A DNA stretch of 64,000 nucleotides, taken from contig NZ_VFNV01000001.1 of NCBI RefSeq assembly GCF_006715765.1, positions 806,001-870,000 of the forward strand, read 5' to 3'. Below, piece after piece: positions 16,259 to 27,391 of this stretch (its first letter is position 1; each line of letters starts with the position of its first letter). The notes beneath the pieces were generated by a model. It was not told the DNA's origin, did not search any database, and saw only the letters and a program-made list of their open reading frames with translations. The translations under genes were made by a program, and so were the position numbers. This DNA is from Rarobacter incanus (GTDB taxonomy: Bacteria; Actinomycetota; Actinomycetes; Actinomycetales; Cellulomonadaceae).

Positions 16259-17101
16259 CTACCCCCGCGCAGCGCATGCGAGGAGGAATTCGGTCATCTG
16301 CGAGAGGTTCCGTGCCCCTGCCTTGGAACTGAGATCGAACTGGTATTCGTGACCGGTGCGCGGTCGCGCGGAACGCGAAAAGAACAGCGCGCTCACCTCG
16401 ACCCCGTGCTCGGTCAGCTTGGCCGCGAGCGCCTTCGACTGCGGCGTCAGATCATCGTTGTTTCCCGCTGAGATGAAAGTCGGCGGGAAGTCGCCCGAAA
16501 CGTTGCCAAGGACCGATTCGCGCGCAAACGCGCTCCTCTCGTCATCGGCCCACTGCGCGGTGCCGCAGTATGCGGTCACCATATCGCGGACGACGGCCGC
16601 GAACGACCCCGTGGCTTCTCGCATCATCCGCGCATCGTAGACGCCGCACTGCAGAGCCGTGGCCACGGGACGCGCGCCGGCGGTGTGCAGGTTCCGGGTG
16701 ATGCGTGATGTGCCAAGCTCTTCGGAGTAGGAGGCATCGACCAGTGCGAGCGCTGCCTGCGCGGCGATATTCGCCCCGGCGGAATCTCCGCCAAGTATGA
16801 GTTTGTCCGGTGCGAGGCGGAACTCGTCCTTCTTCGCGGCAATAAAGGCGATTGCCTCCAGCATTTCGCGCACCGGGGTGGGGTACAACGCCTCGGGGGC
16901 CAACGTGTAGTCGAAACCAACCACGTTGAAGCCTGCCCGCGCCAACTCGGCGAAGTACCCGCCGATGTCAACCTTGCTGCCGCCGATCCATCCCCCACCG
17001 TGCGCCCACACTATCGTCGGGCCGCCAGGAGGTCCGGGATACACATCGAGCAACTGCGCTGACGCCGCCCCGTATCGAATGTCTTGGTGCACGTCATCCA
17101 T
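16259..17101 (-). CDS. Alpha/beta hydrolase, HSL-type esterase
   Basis: Predicted cytoplasmic carboxylesterase of 280 aa. WAHGGGWIGGS is the oxyanion-hole motif (HGGGW) of the hormone-sensitive-lipase group. LILGGDSAGANIAAQ holds the nucleophilic serine (GDSAG). The likely acid is in SAGNNDDLTPQ and the likely base histidine in TGHEYQFDL near the end. No signal peptide is seen. The substrate is unknown. It stands 162 bp from the end of ilvC on the same strand. Confidence 0.86.
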   Translation of the reverse strand: MDDVHQDIRYGAASAQLLDVYPGPPGGPTIVWAHGGGWIGGSKVDIGGYFAELARAGFNVVGFDYTLAPEALYPTPVREMLEAIAFIAAKKDEFRLAPDKLILGGDSAGANIAAQAALALVDASYSEELGTSRITRNLHTAGARPVATALQCGVYDARMMREATGSFAAVVRDMVTAYCGTAQWADDERSAFARESVLGNVSGDFPPTFISAGNNDDLTPQSKALAAKLTEHGVEVSALFFSRSARPRTGHEYQFDLSSKAGARNLSQMTEFLLACAARG

Positions 17102-17155
17102 TGTCGCGCGCCGCGCCGCCGAGTCGCTGCCCGGCGCGCCCGACGCGAACGCCGA

Positions 17156-17191
17156 GGGGCCGCCGCCCGCATGTCTGCGAACGGCGGCCCC
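17156..17191. terminator. Possible hairpin after ilvC
   Basis: GGGGCCGCCG (17156-17165) and CGGCGGCCCC (17182-17191) form a 10-bp GC-rich stem downstream of ilvC on the minus strand. No U tract follows, so its role as a terminator is uncertain. Confidence 0.4.
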
Positions 17192-17263
17192 GGGGACTCA
17201 CGTGACTGAGAGGCGCGGATGCCGCTAAGGCTCAGCGCGCGGCCCGACAGCGCGGGTCGTGCC

Positions 17264-18852
<1,589 letters not shown>

Positions 18853-18869
18853 CTTGCGTTACCTTCCGC

Positions 18870-20690
18870 TCACTCTTCGCGATCCCACGCGGGCGAGATG
18901 CCGCGGGCGTATTGGATATCGTCGTTGCTTACCCCGGCGGCGACCATCGGCCACACCATGGCATCGCGCGAAACGTTGAAGTCTATGACAACCGGCTGAT
19001 CGTTGATTTCTTGCGCTCGCTTGATCGTCGCGTCGACATCGGATGCGTGCTCGACGCGCAGGCCGGCGCATCCGTATGCTGCGGCCAGCTTCACAAAGTC
19101 GGGGATGCGACGAGTCCCGTGCCCCGTGTGCAAGTCCGTGTTGGAATACCGCTTGTCGTAGAAAAGAGTCTGCCACTGCCGCACCATGCCCAGCGACGAA
19201 TTGTTGATGAGCGCTACCTTGATCGGTATTTCATTTATCACGCAGGTCGCTAGTTCTTGGTTTGTCATCTGGAAACATCCGTCGCCATCGATCGCCCAGA
19301 CTTCGCGGTCCGGTTCGCCTACCTTGGCGCCCATCGCCGCGGGGATGGAGAAGCCCATGGTGCCCAGCCCACCGGAGTTGATCCAGGTGTTCGGCCGTTC
19401 GTAGCGGATGAACTGGGACGCCCACATCTGGTGCTGCCCCACCCCGGCCACGTAAATGGCGTCGGGTCCGGCCAACTGGCCCAGCCTCTCTATAACGTGC
19501 TGCGGCGCGAGCAGCCCGTCCGCGGTTGGCGTGTAACCCAGCGGGTAGGTTTCCCGCCAGTCGTCGATCTGCCGCCACCACGCACCCAGGTCTGGTTTGC
19601 CGTGCAGCTCGTGCTCACGGGCCAGTTCGGGAAGCAGATCCGTGATGACTTCCTTGAGGTCGCCGACGATCGGCACATCGACCTCGCGGTTCTTGCCGAT
19701 CTCCGCGGGGTCAATGTCCGCGTGAATGATGGCCGCCCGCGGCGCGAAGCTGGAAAGCTTGCCCGTAACTCGGTCATCGAACCGAGCACCGAGCGCAACG
19801 ACCAAGTCGGCCTTTTGCAGCGCGGCGACTGCGGCGACCGTGCCGTGCATGCCGGGCATGCCGAGGTTCTGCGGGTGGGAATCGGGCAGCGCCCCGCGTG
19901 CCATGAGGGTGGTCACAACCGCCGCACCGGACTCGTCGGTGAGCTTGCGTAGCACCTGCGACGCACCCGAGCGGATGATGCCTCCGCCGACGTACAAGAC
20001 GGGGCGTTTCGCCGCCGCGAGCAACCTCGCGGCCTCGCGGATCTGCTTTCCGTGGGGCTTGGTGACGGGCCGGTACCCCGGAAGCACGAGTTCGTTGGGC
20101 CAGGAAAACTTGGTCGTGGCCTGCAACGCCGATTTGGCCACGTCGACCAGGACCGGTCCCGGGCGTCCCGTCGCGGCAATGTGGAATGCCTCGGCGATAA
20201 CGCGGGGGATGTCGGCTGCGTCCGTCACAAGGAAGTTGTGCTTGGTGACCGGAAGAGTTATGCCAACAATGTCCGCTTCCTGAAACGCGTCGGTACCGAT
20301 CATGGAGGCGCCGACCTGCCCGGTGATAGCGACCATGGGGATCGAGTCCATGTTCGCGTCGGCGAGCGGCGTGACCAGGTTAGTGGCGCCGGGTCCCGAT
20401 GTCGCTATGGTGACCCCGACGCGTCCGGTTGCGTGCGCGTACCCCGAAGCTGCGTGGCCGCCTGCTTGCTCGTGTCGCACCAGTATGTGCCGCAGCTTGG
20501 TGGAATCCATCAGCGGGTCGTACGCGGGAAGAATTGCCCCGCCCGGCAATCCGAAGATCACGTCCGTGCCGGTGGCCTCGATCGATTTGATGAGCGATTG
20601 TGCGCCGGTCATTTCCTGCGGGCGCACTGAATCCGCTACCGTCGCGGCGCTCGGCCCTGGCCTCGCGTTTGCGGATGCGGTGTTTGTCAT
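18870..20690 (-). CDS. ilvB: Acetolactate synthase large (catalytic) subunit
   Basis: ThDP- and FAD-dependent enzyme that makes acetolactate or acetohydroxybutyrate. Features in order: [32 protein letters not shown] with the conserved region leading to the catalytic Glu ([15 protein letters not shown]), the FAD domain, and the ThDP motif [33 protein letters not shown]. Length is 606 aa with a 25-residue low-complexity N-terminal extension. The ATG at 20690 is preceded by AGGAGCAGGAC. A leader peptide and attenuator lie 170-290 bp upstream. Confidence 0.97.
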   Translation of the reverse strand: MTNTASANARPGPSAATVADSVRPQEMTGAQSLIKSIEATGTDVIFGLPGGAILPAYDPLMDSTKLRHILVRHEQAGGHAASGYAHATGRVGVTIATSGPGATNLVTPLADANMDSIPMVAITGQVGASMIGTDAFQEADIVGITLPVTKHNFLVTDAADIPRVIAEAFHIAATGRPGPVLVDVAKSALQATTKFSWPNELVLPGYRPVTKPHGKQIREAARLLAAAKRPVLYVGGGIIRSGASQVLRKLTDESGAAVVTTLMARGALPDSHPQNLGMPGMHGTVAAVAALQKADLVVALGARFDDRVTGKLSSFAPRAAIIHADIDPAEIGKNREVDVPIVGDLKEVITDLLPELAREHELHGKPDLGAWWRQIDDWRETYPLGYTPTADGLLAPQHVIERLGQLAGPDAIYVAGVGQHQMWASQFIRYERPNTWINSGGLGTMGFSIPAAMGAKVGEPDREVWAIDGDGCFQMTNQELATCVINEIPIKVALINNSSLGMVRQWQTLFYDKRYSNTDLHTGHGTRRIPDFVKLAAAYGCAGLRVEHASDVDATIKRAQEINDQPVVIDFNVSRDAMVWPMVAAGVSNDDIQYARGISPAWDREE

Positions 20691-20861
20691 GTCCTGCTCC
20701 TGGTTCTCACGTTTGCTATGCCACGGCACCGGCCGGTCCCGGCGGATACTCGCCGACCCCAGCGAGCCGATCTGGTGATCGATCGCGGCACCGAATGCAA
20801 GGTGTCTTGTGAACAACCCCTGTCACGGTCCTGCAAAGGGTGGCGCAGTATTCGTGACATG

Positions 20862-20900
20862 AAAAAACCCCTCGTTCCCGGTGGGGAGTATTCGAGGGGT
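20862..20900 (-). terminator. Attenuator terminator of ilvBNC
   Basis: On the minus strand CCCCTCG pairs with CGAGGGG around a loop and is followed by TTTTTTC, a canonical intrinsic terminator. It lies between the Val/Leu leader peptide and ilvB. An alternative pairing, GAGCGCGCAG (within the end of the leader peptide) with CTGCGCGCTC (just upstream of the terminator stem), gives a 10-bp competing hairpin that could act as the antiterminator. Confidence 0.88.
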
Positions 20901-20932
20901 GAGCGCGCAGTCGGTGACCTGAATCGGCAGCC

Positions 20933-20977
20933 TCAGGCTGCGCGCTCAGTAACTACTAGTAGTACGACCGTCTGCAT
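20933..20977 (-). CDS. ilvBNC leader peptide (attenuation peptide)
   Basis: A 14-residue ORF reading MQTVVLLVVTERAA. Six of its residues are branched-chain amino acids: a run of Val-Val-Leu-Leu-Val-Val encoded by GTC GTA CTA CTA GTA GTT, with rare CTA and GTA codons. Its stop overlaps a small hairpin (GCAGCC-TGA-GGCTGC). Ribosome stalling at these codons when Val or Leu is scarce would favour the antiterminator and allow transcription of ilvBNC. The ATG is only 8 bases after a TATGCT hexamer, so the mRNA may start almost at this codon. Confidence 0.88.
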   Translation of the reverse strand: MQTVVLLVVTERAA

Positions 20978-21181
20978 GGTCACCAAGCATACGGCAAAGC
21001 TCGATGAAAGTCATATCCGCCTGCGACCCTAAGCGACCGGTCCCCGCAGAAAGACCGTGTGCGCGGCCCGCGCCGCTCGATCGCGCGCATCGCAACCCGC
21101 CCAGAATGCGGGACCGCGTAACGATCGCACCACATCCACATCGCCCCACCTTGGCCTTCGCTCCACCGCAACCGGTGCGTC
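20978..21181. other. Upstream region of ilvBNC, no gene
   Basis: Apart from the -10 candidate near its left end, these ~200 bp between the ilv leader and the stop of the secreted-protein gene hold no recognisable ORF, RNA gene or strong inverted repeat. Confidence 0.5.
20986..20991 (-). promoter_or_regulatory. Putative -10 element of the ilvBNC operon
   Basis: TATGCT on the minus strand lies 8 bases before the leader-peptide ATG. No convincing -35 is present at 17 bases. The spacing implies a near-leaderless mRNA that begins at the leader peptide. Confidence 0.5.
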
Positions 21182-22477
21182 CTACCGACGCGCGACCCTT
21201 GTCGTTGCCCTAGATTTGGCAACGGCGCTCGCATACCCCGCACGCTTCCACGTGATGCGCACGCGGACGGTCGCGCCTGCTTGCGGCGCGCGCAACTTCA
21301 GGGCGCGCTTTGTCGCTCCGGGGATTTTCTTTCCGTTCGCATACCACTGGTAGCTCACAGACGCCTTCTTCACCTTCGCGTGCACGGCCCGCAGCGTGCG
21401 CCCGACCCGCGCCGCGCCGCGCACCTTTGGACGCGACACCTTTCCCAGGCTTCGCGCCGCCAGGTATTGGCTCGCCGACTGCGTTGCGGTCGTGAACTTC
21501 GCCCCGCGCCCCGTCACCTCAACGACCAAATGCTTACCCCGCGCCCCGGTCGGTACGCGGTAGCTGGCGGACGTCGCCTTCTTGATCCGCTTCCCGTTCA
21601 GCAGCCACCGATAGGTCAACGTGACACCGCTGGGCCAGGTGCTGACGTCCGCACGCGCAACCGCTCCGGCGCGAGGTGTCTTTGCCCATTGCACCGAGGT
21701 CGGCACCAGCGTGCGCGGCTTTGAGCACTTATTTGCCTGCGATCGCGCGGTGTGCCCATAGGAGCGCGAACCATTCGGCACCGAGGCGGTGATCTCGAGC
21801 CGCGTCGAGGTCACGACGACCTGACGCCCGGATGCGGCGATCATGAAGCCGCATTCCAGCCCCACTCCTCCGCCCATCGGGGTGGACCAGCTCCCGTATC
21901 CGGTCACCGACTCCCGACCCGCTGCCATGAGGACAACACCGTCCTGATTCACCAGGCGCGCCGCGATCCACGGCTTCTTGGCAGACTCAGCGAAGGAATA
22001 GCCGTAGGCACCCATCCAGCTGTAATTCCACCCGCGGTCGGTTCCCTTCCGGCGCGACCACGTGACGGGGAAGGCTTCCACGGAATTCACGGGGTTAGTA
22101 AGCTTCGGAACGAGCACCAAGCGCGCCGTCGCTTGCGCCTCCGGATCGGTGACCGTTATGCGATGCGCGTCCGGGTCGGTCCGATCGCATTGTGCCCGAT
22201 ACTCACCGGACTCCGCGGCGCAAACGTAGTAGGTGCCGGGGCTAAACCCGAAGTGGACCTCCCCTAGCGCATCGGCCCAGTTGTTCATGCAAAACGATGC
22301 GGTTTCATCCGCGAAGTCACTGGGGCTGCAATACACGACCACGAGCACGCCGGCCGCATGCGCTCCGCCCAGATCCACTACCGCGTTGTATTCAGATGCA
22401 AGCGCCCGCGGAACGCTCACGCCGCCGATCACGGTGAGCACGGCGGCCAGCAATCCCGCTAGTGAGTTTCGCAACAT
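21182..22477 (-). CDS. Secreted protein with C-terminal Ig-like repeats
   Basis: Uncharacterised exported protein of 431 aa. Starting at the ATG at 22477 it has a clear signal peptide (LAGLLAAVLTVIGG core, cleavage probably after ALA). The middle ~230 residues hold several cysteines (CSPSDF, SFCMNNW, YYVCAAE, QCDRTD) that could form disulfides. The last ~150 residues contain two related modules built around LTYRWLLNGKRIKKATSASY and VSYQWYANGKKIPGATKRAL, a repeat seen in many actinobacterial surface proteins. There is no LPxTG or membrane anchor. An ATG at 22600 in the same frame is possible but would bury the signal peptide. Confidence 0.75.
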   Translation of the reverse strand: MLRNSLAGLLAAVLTVIGGVSVPRALASEYNAVVDLGGAHAAGVLVVVYCSPSDFADETASFCMNNWADALGEVHFGFSPGTYYVCAAESGEYRAQCDRTDPDAHRITVTDPEAQATARLVLVPKLTNPVNSVEAFPVTWSRRKGTDRGWNYSWMGAYGYSFAESAKKPWIAARLVNQDGVVLMAAGRESVTGYGSWSTPMGGGVGLECGFMIAASGRQVVVTSTRLEITASVPNGSRSYGHTARSQANKCSKPRTLVPTSVQWAKTPRAGAVARADVSTWPSGVTLTYRWLLNGKRIKKATSASYRVPTGARGKHLVVEVTGRGAKFTTATQSASQYLAARSLGKVSRPKVRGAARVGRTLRAVHAKVKKASVSYQWYANGKKIPGATKRALKLRAPQAGATVRVRITWKRAGYASAVAKSRATTRVARR

Positions 22478-22777
22478 CCCAAGAATCGTAGCAAGTCGGC
22501 ATATTTCGCGCCCGATCACCTCGCCTTCGCCGAACCCGATTGGCCCCAACCCACCAAATCCCCGGATCGCAACGATGTCGCGCCGCGCTTTCGCACCCAT
22601 CGCGTGACGAGGAACATAATATGGTCACAAAGTCTGGATAATTGGGCCTCACGGGCAATGCGGACACTTCGCGCAAATGGGACCAATTTCCCAAATACTG
22701 CGGCTTGTTATTGGGAACGATAGGTCCATGCCTTCGATAGGCATAACTGATTGCCTGCTTCAAACACGGAGGATTCC
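22478..22777. promoter_or_regulatory. Divergent promoter region
   Basis: 300 bp between two divergent genes for exported or membrane proteins. On the minus strand TATTAT (22616-22621) is a good -10 candidate for the secreted-protein gene. On the plus strand TTGGGA and GATAGGCAT-type sequences lie 40-70 bp before the membrane-protein gene, with a small inverted repeat (ATGCC...GGCAT). No RNA gene is seen. Confidence 0.4.
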
Positions 22778-23344
22778 ATGGACCGCAAATCGCTTGACAA
22801 ACTCATATCCGCGACCGGCGCCGTTCTCGCCTTGGTTCTTTTGCTCGGCGGCGCGCTGCTGGTGTGGGCCGGTCAATTCGTTGACGCCCAGGTCGGAAGC
22901 CAGCTTTCGGCGCAAGACATCACGATGCCGCAGGGCGAGGCGATCTCTAAACTGGCGAACGAAAGCGACCGCGCCGCGCTTGAGCCGTACGCGGGCCAAA
23001 AACTCGACGGTCCGCAACAGGCGAAGGCCTTCGCCGACCACTACATCCTGGCGCACATGAATGCCGCATCGGATGGCCGCACCTACGAAGAGGTCAGCGG
23101 CGAATACACCAAGTTGAGCGCCGAAGAGAAGGCCACCGACGAGGGCAAGGCGCTCGGAGACCTGCGCCAGACGCTGTTCATGGGCAACACGTTGCGTGGC
23201 ACCCTGCTGACCGCATACGCATTCGGAACCATCGGCCAGATCGCGCTCATTGCCGCGGGCGTCGCGTTCGCGGGCGCGGTCGTGCTCGGTGCTCTCTCAT
23301 TCCTTGGCTTCCGGCACGCCCGGGTTGCCGCACCGACCGCCTAA
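22778..23344 (+). CDS. Uncharacterised two-helix membrane protein
   Basis: 188-aa protein with two predicted transmembrane segments, near residues 13-33 (GAVLALVLLLGGALLVWAG) and 148-178 (AYAFGTIGQIALIAAGVAF then AVVLGALSFLGF). The ~110-residue loop between them is hydrophilic and rich in Ala/Glu/Asp/Lys (SQLSAQDITMPQGEAISKL...VSGEYTKLSAEEKATDEGK) and is most likely extracytoplasmic. Similar small proteins occur in many actinobacteria without known function. A strong CGGAGG ribosome-binding site precedes the ATG. A very long hairpin follows the gene. Confidence 0.7.
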   Translation: MDRKSLDKLISATGAVLALVLLLGGALLVWAGQFVDAQVGSQLSAQDITMPQGEAISKLANESDRAALEPYAGQKLDGPQQAKAFADHYILAHMNAASDGRTYEEVSGEYTKLSAEEKATDEGKALGDLRQTLFMGNTLRGTLLTAYAFGTIGQIALIAAGVAFAGAVVLGALSFLGFRHARVAAPTA

Positions 23345-23362
23345 CCAGGCCTCCCGGTCACA

Positions 23363-23415
23363 GCGAGAAGGCTCTTTGCCGCCCGGAACACCCGGGCGGC
23401 AAAGAGCCTTCTCGC
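23363..23415. terminator. 24-bp perfect hairpin between convergent genes
   Basis: The 24 bases 23363-23386 are exactly complementary to 23392-23415 with a 5-base loop (AACAC). It begins 19 bases after the membrane-protein stop and lies between it and a convergent GNAT gene, so it probably terminates transcription from both sides. No U tract is present on either strand. Confidence 0.8.
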
Positions 23416-23474
23416 GCGCGGGCCGCGGTACGGCCACGCTGCCGAGTTGTCTTTACGCGGGCGGCGGGCGCGCG

Positions 23475-24062
23475 CTACGCCCCGGCGTGCGTTCTCGGTG
23501 TGTAGATGCTGCGGGAGGCGTCGAATTCGTCAGCGAGCAGCGACATCACGGTGGCATTCGTATAGCTCTCGCCATCGCGGGCATAGTCCCGCAAGGTTCC
23601 TTCCTCTTGGAACCCATACGATTCGTAGAGTTCCTTGGCGCGGGGATTGAGCGCCAGAACAACCAATCCCACGCGGTGCAGGCCATACCCGTGCGGGTGC
23701 GGAGCAAACGCCAACTCCAGCAGGCGGAACACGGCCTCGCGCCCGTAGCCACGTCCCCGGTGCCCGGGCAGCATCGACATTCGCATGTCAGCCCGCCCCG
23801 CAAACTCGTCCATCTGCGTGAACACGGCGTGCCCGATCAGATCATCGCAGTTCGGCGTCGTGATGGCGAAGTCGACACGATCTGCGCGTTGCCGCAGCCG
23901 CTTGGTCCAGTCATCGAAGGCTTCCCTGGACCCGGCCGGGACCAACCCGGTCAGGCGCGAGGTGACCGGATCGTGCGCGGCGTCCCACAATGCGTCATGG
24001 TCCCGGTCGGTGAGCGGGCGCAGACACACCAACTCGCCGACAGCGACCATTCCCTCGCTCAC
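23475..24062 (-). CDS. GNAT-family acetyltransferase (RimJ/RimL-like)
   Basis: 195-aa N-acetyltransferase. GELVCLRPLTDRDHDALWD at the start, MSMLPGHRGRGYGREAVFRLLELAF (acetyl-CoA pyrophosphate loop R-G-x-G-x-G/A), and VGLVVLALNPRAKELYESYGFQEEGTLRDYARDGE are typical of the RimJ/RimL branch. The target amine is unknown. Its GTG start overlaps the gatB stop by one base (an ATG at 24050 is the alternative), so it may be translated with gatCAB. Confidence 0.86.
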   Translation of the reverse strand: MSEGMVAVGELVCLRPLTDRDHDALWDAAHDPVTSRLTGLVPAGSREAFDDWTKRLRQRADRVDFAITTPNCDDLIGHAVFTQMDEFAGRADMRMSMLPGHRGRGYGREAVFRLLELAFAPHPHGYGLHRVGLVVLALNPRAKELYESYGFQEEGTLRDYARDGESYTNATVMSLLADEFDASRSIYTPRTHAGA

Positions 24063-25567
24063 TACGCGTTCACCCGCTCCATTACGAGCTGCCGCGCGCG
24101 CCCGGCGTCGGCCTGCCCCTTCGTGGCCTTCATGACGGCACCGATGATAGCTCCGATCGGCCCCATGTTGCCGCCACGAATCTTCTCCACGATGTCAGGT
24201 TGTGCGGCAAGCGTTTCGTCGATCACCCGGAGCAACAGCGAATCGTCCGAGACGACCTCGAGCCCCCGCGCCGCCACGACCGCGGCCGGCCCGCCCTCAC
24301 CGGACAGCACACCCGCGATCACCTGCCGGGCCAGCTTGTCATTGATCTTTCCTGCATCAATGAGTTCTTGCAGTTCGACGACCTGTTGCGGACTGATCGC
24401 TAGGTCGCCTAGCGCCAGATCCTGTTCCTTCGCGAGGCGGGCCAACTCACCCATCCACCACTTGCGGGCCGCGGCCGGTGTCGTGCCGGCCGCGACGGTC
24501 GACTCGATGAGGTCCAGGGCCCCCGCGTTGATAACGTCGCGCATCTCGGGGTCGGAATACCCCCAATCTGTTTGCAACCGCCGGCGCCGCGCGGCGGGCA
24601 GTTCGGGCAGCGATTCGCGAATCTGCTCAACCCACTGGCGGCTGGGGCTGACCGGAGCCAGGTCGGGCTCCGGGAAGTACCGGTAGTCCTCAGCGTCCGA
24701 TTTTGGGCGCCCTGACGATGTTTCGCCCGTGTCCTCGTGCCAGTGTCGGGTTTCCTGGATGACCTTCTCGCCGGCGTCAAGGATCGCTGCCTGCCGCGAG
24801 ACCTCGTAACGGACGGCTCGCTCGATCGAACGGAAGGAGTTGACGTTCTTCGTCTCGGAGCGCACGCCGAGTGGGGATTGCGGCGTCGGCCGCAACGACA
24901 GGTTGATGTCCGCGCGGACGTTGCCCTGCTCCATTTTCGCCTCGGACACTTCCAGCGCCCGGAAAATGTCACGCAGCGTCTGCACGTAAGCGCGGGCCAC
25001 CTCCGGTGCGCGCGCCCCGGCGCCCTCAATGGGCCGGGTCACGATCTCGACCAGCGGGATGCCCGCTCGGTTGTAGTCAACCAGCGAGTAGGTCGCGCCG
25101 TGAATGCGGCCACCGTCCCCGCCCACGTGGGTGTTCTTTCCCGCGTCTTCCTCCATGTGCGCGCGCTCAATGTCCACCCGGAAGATCGTGCCGTCTTCCA
25201 GTTCCACGTCCAGGTAGCCGTCGAACGCAATGGGCTCGTCGTACTGCGAGATCTGGTAGTTCTTCGGGACGTCTGGATAGAAATAGTTCTTGCGAGCGAA
25301 CCGGCACGTTTCAGCGATCGTGCAGTTGAGCGCCAACCCAATTTTGATGGCGTACTCGACGGCCTGCGCGTTTACTACTGGAAGAGATCCGGGCAGCCCC
25401 AGCGACACCGGTGTCGTTTCGGAGTTTGGTCGTGCCCCGAAGCTCCCCTCCGCCGGGCAGAACATCTTGGTGCGCGTCCCCAACTCGACGTGCACCTCGA
25501 TCCCCAAAACCGGATCATACGACGCGATGGCCTCGTCATAATCGACTAAATCAACGACCTTCGACAT
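24062..25567 (-). CDS. gatB: Asp-tRNA(Asn)/Glu-tRNA(Gln) amidotransferase subunit B
   Basis: tRNA-binding kinase subunit of GatCAB, which converts Glu-tRNA(Gln) and Asp-tRNA(Asn) to the correct amides. [20 protein letters not shown] and [19 protein letters not shown] are GatB signatures, and [16 protein letters not shown] follows. The C-terminal YqeY-like tail domain (about residues 350-500) includes [21 protein letters not shown]-like sequence. Length of 501 aa is normal. It directly follows gatA. Confidence 0.96.
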   Translation of the reverse strand: MSKVVDLVDYDEAIASYDPVLGIEVHVELGTRTKMFCPAEGSFGARPNSETTPVSLGLPGSLPVVNAQAVEYAIKIGLALNCTIAETCRFARKNYFYPDVPKNYQISQYDEPIAFDGYLDVELEDGTIFRVDIERAHMEEDAGKNTHVGGDGGRIHGATYSLVDYNRAGIPLVEIVTRPIEGAGARAPEVARAYVQTLRDIFRALEVSEAKMEQGNVRADINLSLRPTPQSPLGVRSETKNVNSFRSIERAVRYEVSRQAAILDAGEKVIQETRHWHEDTGETSSGRPKSDAEDYRYFPEPDLAPVSPSRQWVEQIRESLPELPAARRRRLQTDWGYSDPEMRDVINAGALDLIESTVAAGTTPAAARKWWMGELARLAKEQDLALGDLAISPQQVVELQELIDAGKINDKLARQVIAGVLSGEGGPAAVVAARGLEVVSDDSLLLRVIDETLAAQPDIVEKIRGGNMGPIGAIIGAVMKATKGQADAGRARQLVMERVNA

Positions 25568-27082
25568 TTACTTACCCTCCAACGCTGGGGCCTTGGCCAG
25601 GAGCGGTCCGCCCCACGAATCCTCGAGTAGCACTTCAAGCGCCGCACCGACGCGATACAGCCGATCGTCTGCCTTGACCGGCGCAAGAATCTGGAACCCA
25701 ACCGGAAGACCGTCATCCGACAGCCCCGATGGCAGAGACATGCCGGGCACTCCTGCCAGATTCGCTGGGATCGTCGCGACGTCGTTCAGGTACATCGCGA
25801 GCGGGTCGTCGAGTTTCTCACCGAATTTGAACGCTGTCGTCGGCGCGGTGGGCGACACCAAGACGTCAACGTCGCCAAACGCGGCCAGGAAATCGCGCTG
25901 AATGAGCGTGCGCACCTTCTGCGCGCTCCCGTAGTAGGCATCGTAGTATCCGGCCGACAACGCATACGTCCCCAGAATGATCCGGCGCTTGACCTCATCG
26001 CCAAACCCGGCGCCACGAGTCGCCGCCATCACGCGTTCTGCGGTAACGGGGCCGGATTCCGGTTCAACCCGCAGCCCAAAGCGCATCCCGTCAAACTTCG
26101 CAAGGTTGCTGGATGCTTCCGAGGGCATGATGAGGTAATACGCGCTCAGCGCGAGCGGGAAGTTCGGGCAGGATACCTCTCGAATCTCGGCGCCGGCCGT
26201 GCGCAACAGGTCCAACGCTTGGTTGAAGGACGAGGCCACCCCGTCCTGGTAGCCCTCGCCCGTCAGCTCCTTGACGACACCGATGCGCACCCCGCGCAGG
26301 TCACCCGCAGCGCCGCTGCGCGCCGCTGCGACCAGCTCACCCACGGGGGCATCTAGCGAGGTCGAATCACGGTGGTCGTACCCGCCGATCACTTCGTGCA
26401 GGAGCGCGGAGTCCAAAACCGTCCGCGTGACCGGACCTGCCTGGTCCAAAGAGCTTGCCATCGCAATCAGACCGTAACGTGAAACGCCGCCGTAGGTCGG
26501 CTTGACGCCAACGGTCCCGGTTACGGATGCCGGCTGCCTAATCGACCCGCCGGTATCGGTTCCAATCGCCAGCGGAGCCTCGTACGCGCCGACAGCCGCC
26601 GCGGAACCACCACCCGAGCCGCCGGGAATCCTGTCCAGGTCCCATGGGTTGCGAGTATTGCCGTAGGCGGAGTGCTCTGTCGAAGACCCCATTGCGAACT
26701 CATCGAGATTCGTCTTGCCGAGGATCGGCAGCCCGGCAGCCTTGATCTTCTCGACTATCGTCGCGTCGTACGGGGGGACCCAATTCTCCAAGATCTTCGA
26801 TCCCGCGGTGGTCTGGATGCCGTCCGTCACGACGATGTCCTTGACCGCGATCGGCACGCCCGCAAGCGGCCCCAGCACCTCTCCCGCGGCGCGCCGCGCG
26901 TCGGCGTCCGCCGCCTGCTGCATCGCCGCCTCGGCGCTCACCGTGATGAATGCGTTCAATTGCGGCTCGACCAGTTCGATCCGGTCCAGGTGCGCACGCG
27001 TCAACTCGACGCTAGAGACCTCACCCGAAGCGAACAGCGCGCCTTGGTCTGCGGCTGATAGCCGCACGACATCGTTGCTCAT
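25568..27082 (-). CDS. gatA: Asp-tRNA(Asn)/Glu-tRNA(Gln) amidotransferase subunit A
   Basis: Amidase-signature subunit that releases ammonia from glutamine or asparagine. [20 protein letters not shown] supplies the catalytic Lys, [13 protein letters not shown] the cis-Ser, and [13 protein letters not shown] the nucleophilic Ser. I chose the ATG at 27082, which has GAGGAG five bases upstream; the GTG at 27088 overlaps the gatC stop. Length of 504 aa is typical. Confidence 0.96.
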   Translation of the reverse strand: MSNDVVRLSAADQGALFASGEVSSVELTRAHLDRIELVEPQLNAFITVSAEAAMQQAADADARRAAGEVLGPLAGVPIAVKDIVVTDGIQTTAGSKILENWVPPYDATIVEKIKAAGLPILGKTNLDEFAMGSSTEHSAYGNTRNPWDLDRIPGGSGGGSAAAVGAYEAPLAIGTDTGGSIRQPASVTGTVGVKPTYGGVSRYGLIAMASSLDQAGPVTRTVLDSALLHEVIGGYDHRDSTSLDAPVGELVAAARSGAAGDLRGVRIGVVKELTGEGYQDGVASSFNQALDLLRTAGAEIREVSCPNFPLALSAYYLIMPSEASSNLAKFDGMRFGLRVEPESGPVTAERVMAATRGAGFGDEVKRRIILGTYALSAGYYDAYYGSAQKVRTLIQRDFLAAFGDVDVLVSPTAPTTAFKFGEKLDDPLAMYLNDVATIPANLAGVPGMSLPSGLSDDGLPVGFQILAPVKADDRLYRVGAALEVLLEDSWGGPLLAKAPALEGK

Positions 27083-27084
27083 GC

Positions 27085-27378
27085 TCACTCCTCACCAAGG
27101 ATCTGCGGAACCAAGAACCGGTCATCCTGGCTCGCGGGTGCCCCGCTGAGCGCCTGCTCCACGGTGAGCGGGCGCTCCGGCACATCCGGGCGGAATACGT
27201 TCGAGATGGGCAGTGGGTGGCTGGTCGCCGGAACATCGGCGGGAACTGCGCTGACTTGCGCTACCGACTCCACGATGACGTCGAGGTCACCAGCCAACTT
27301 CGCTATTGCTTCGGGACTGAGTTCAATTCGAGCCAGGGCCGCGACGCGCGCGACCTCATCTACAGAAATGGAGGACAT
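27085..27378 (-). CDS. gatC: Asp-tRNA(Asn)/Glu-tRNA(Gln) amidotransferase subunit C
   Basis: Small 97-aa subunit that stabilises GatA-Gat[38 protein letters not shown] and [30 protein letters not shown] are family-typical, the latter being the extended strand that wraps GatA. The frame stays open upstream through the 5S rRNA, but that is not coding. A TAGAAT hexamer ends 7 bases before the ATG, pointing to a leaderless transcript. Confidence 0.95.
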   Translation of the reverse strand: MSSISVDEVARVAALARIELSPEAIAKLAGDLDVIVESVAQVSAVPADVPATSHPLPISNVFRPDVPERPLTVEQALSGAPASQDDRFLVPQILGEE

Positions 27379-27385
27379 GCATACG

Positions 27386-27391
27386 ATTCTA
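27386..27391 (-). promoter_or_regulatory. Putative leaderless -10 element of gatCAB
   Basis: TAGAAT on the minus strand is 7 bases from the gatC ATG, with no Shine-Dalgarno in between. Confidence 0.5.

Noticed and set aside
21182-22477. Sortase-anchored surface protein
   Set aside because: No LPxTG-like motif, hydrophobic segment or membrane anchor at the C-terminus.
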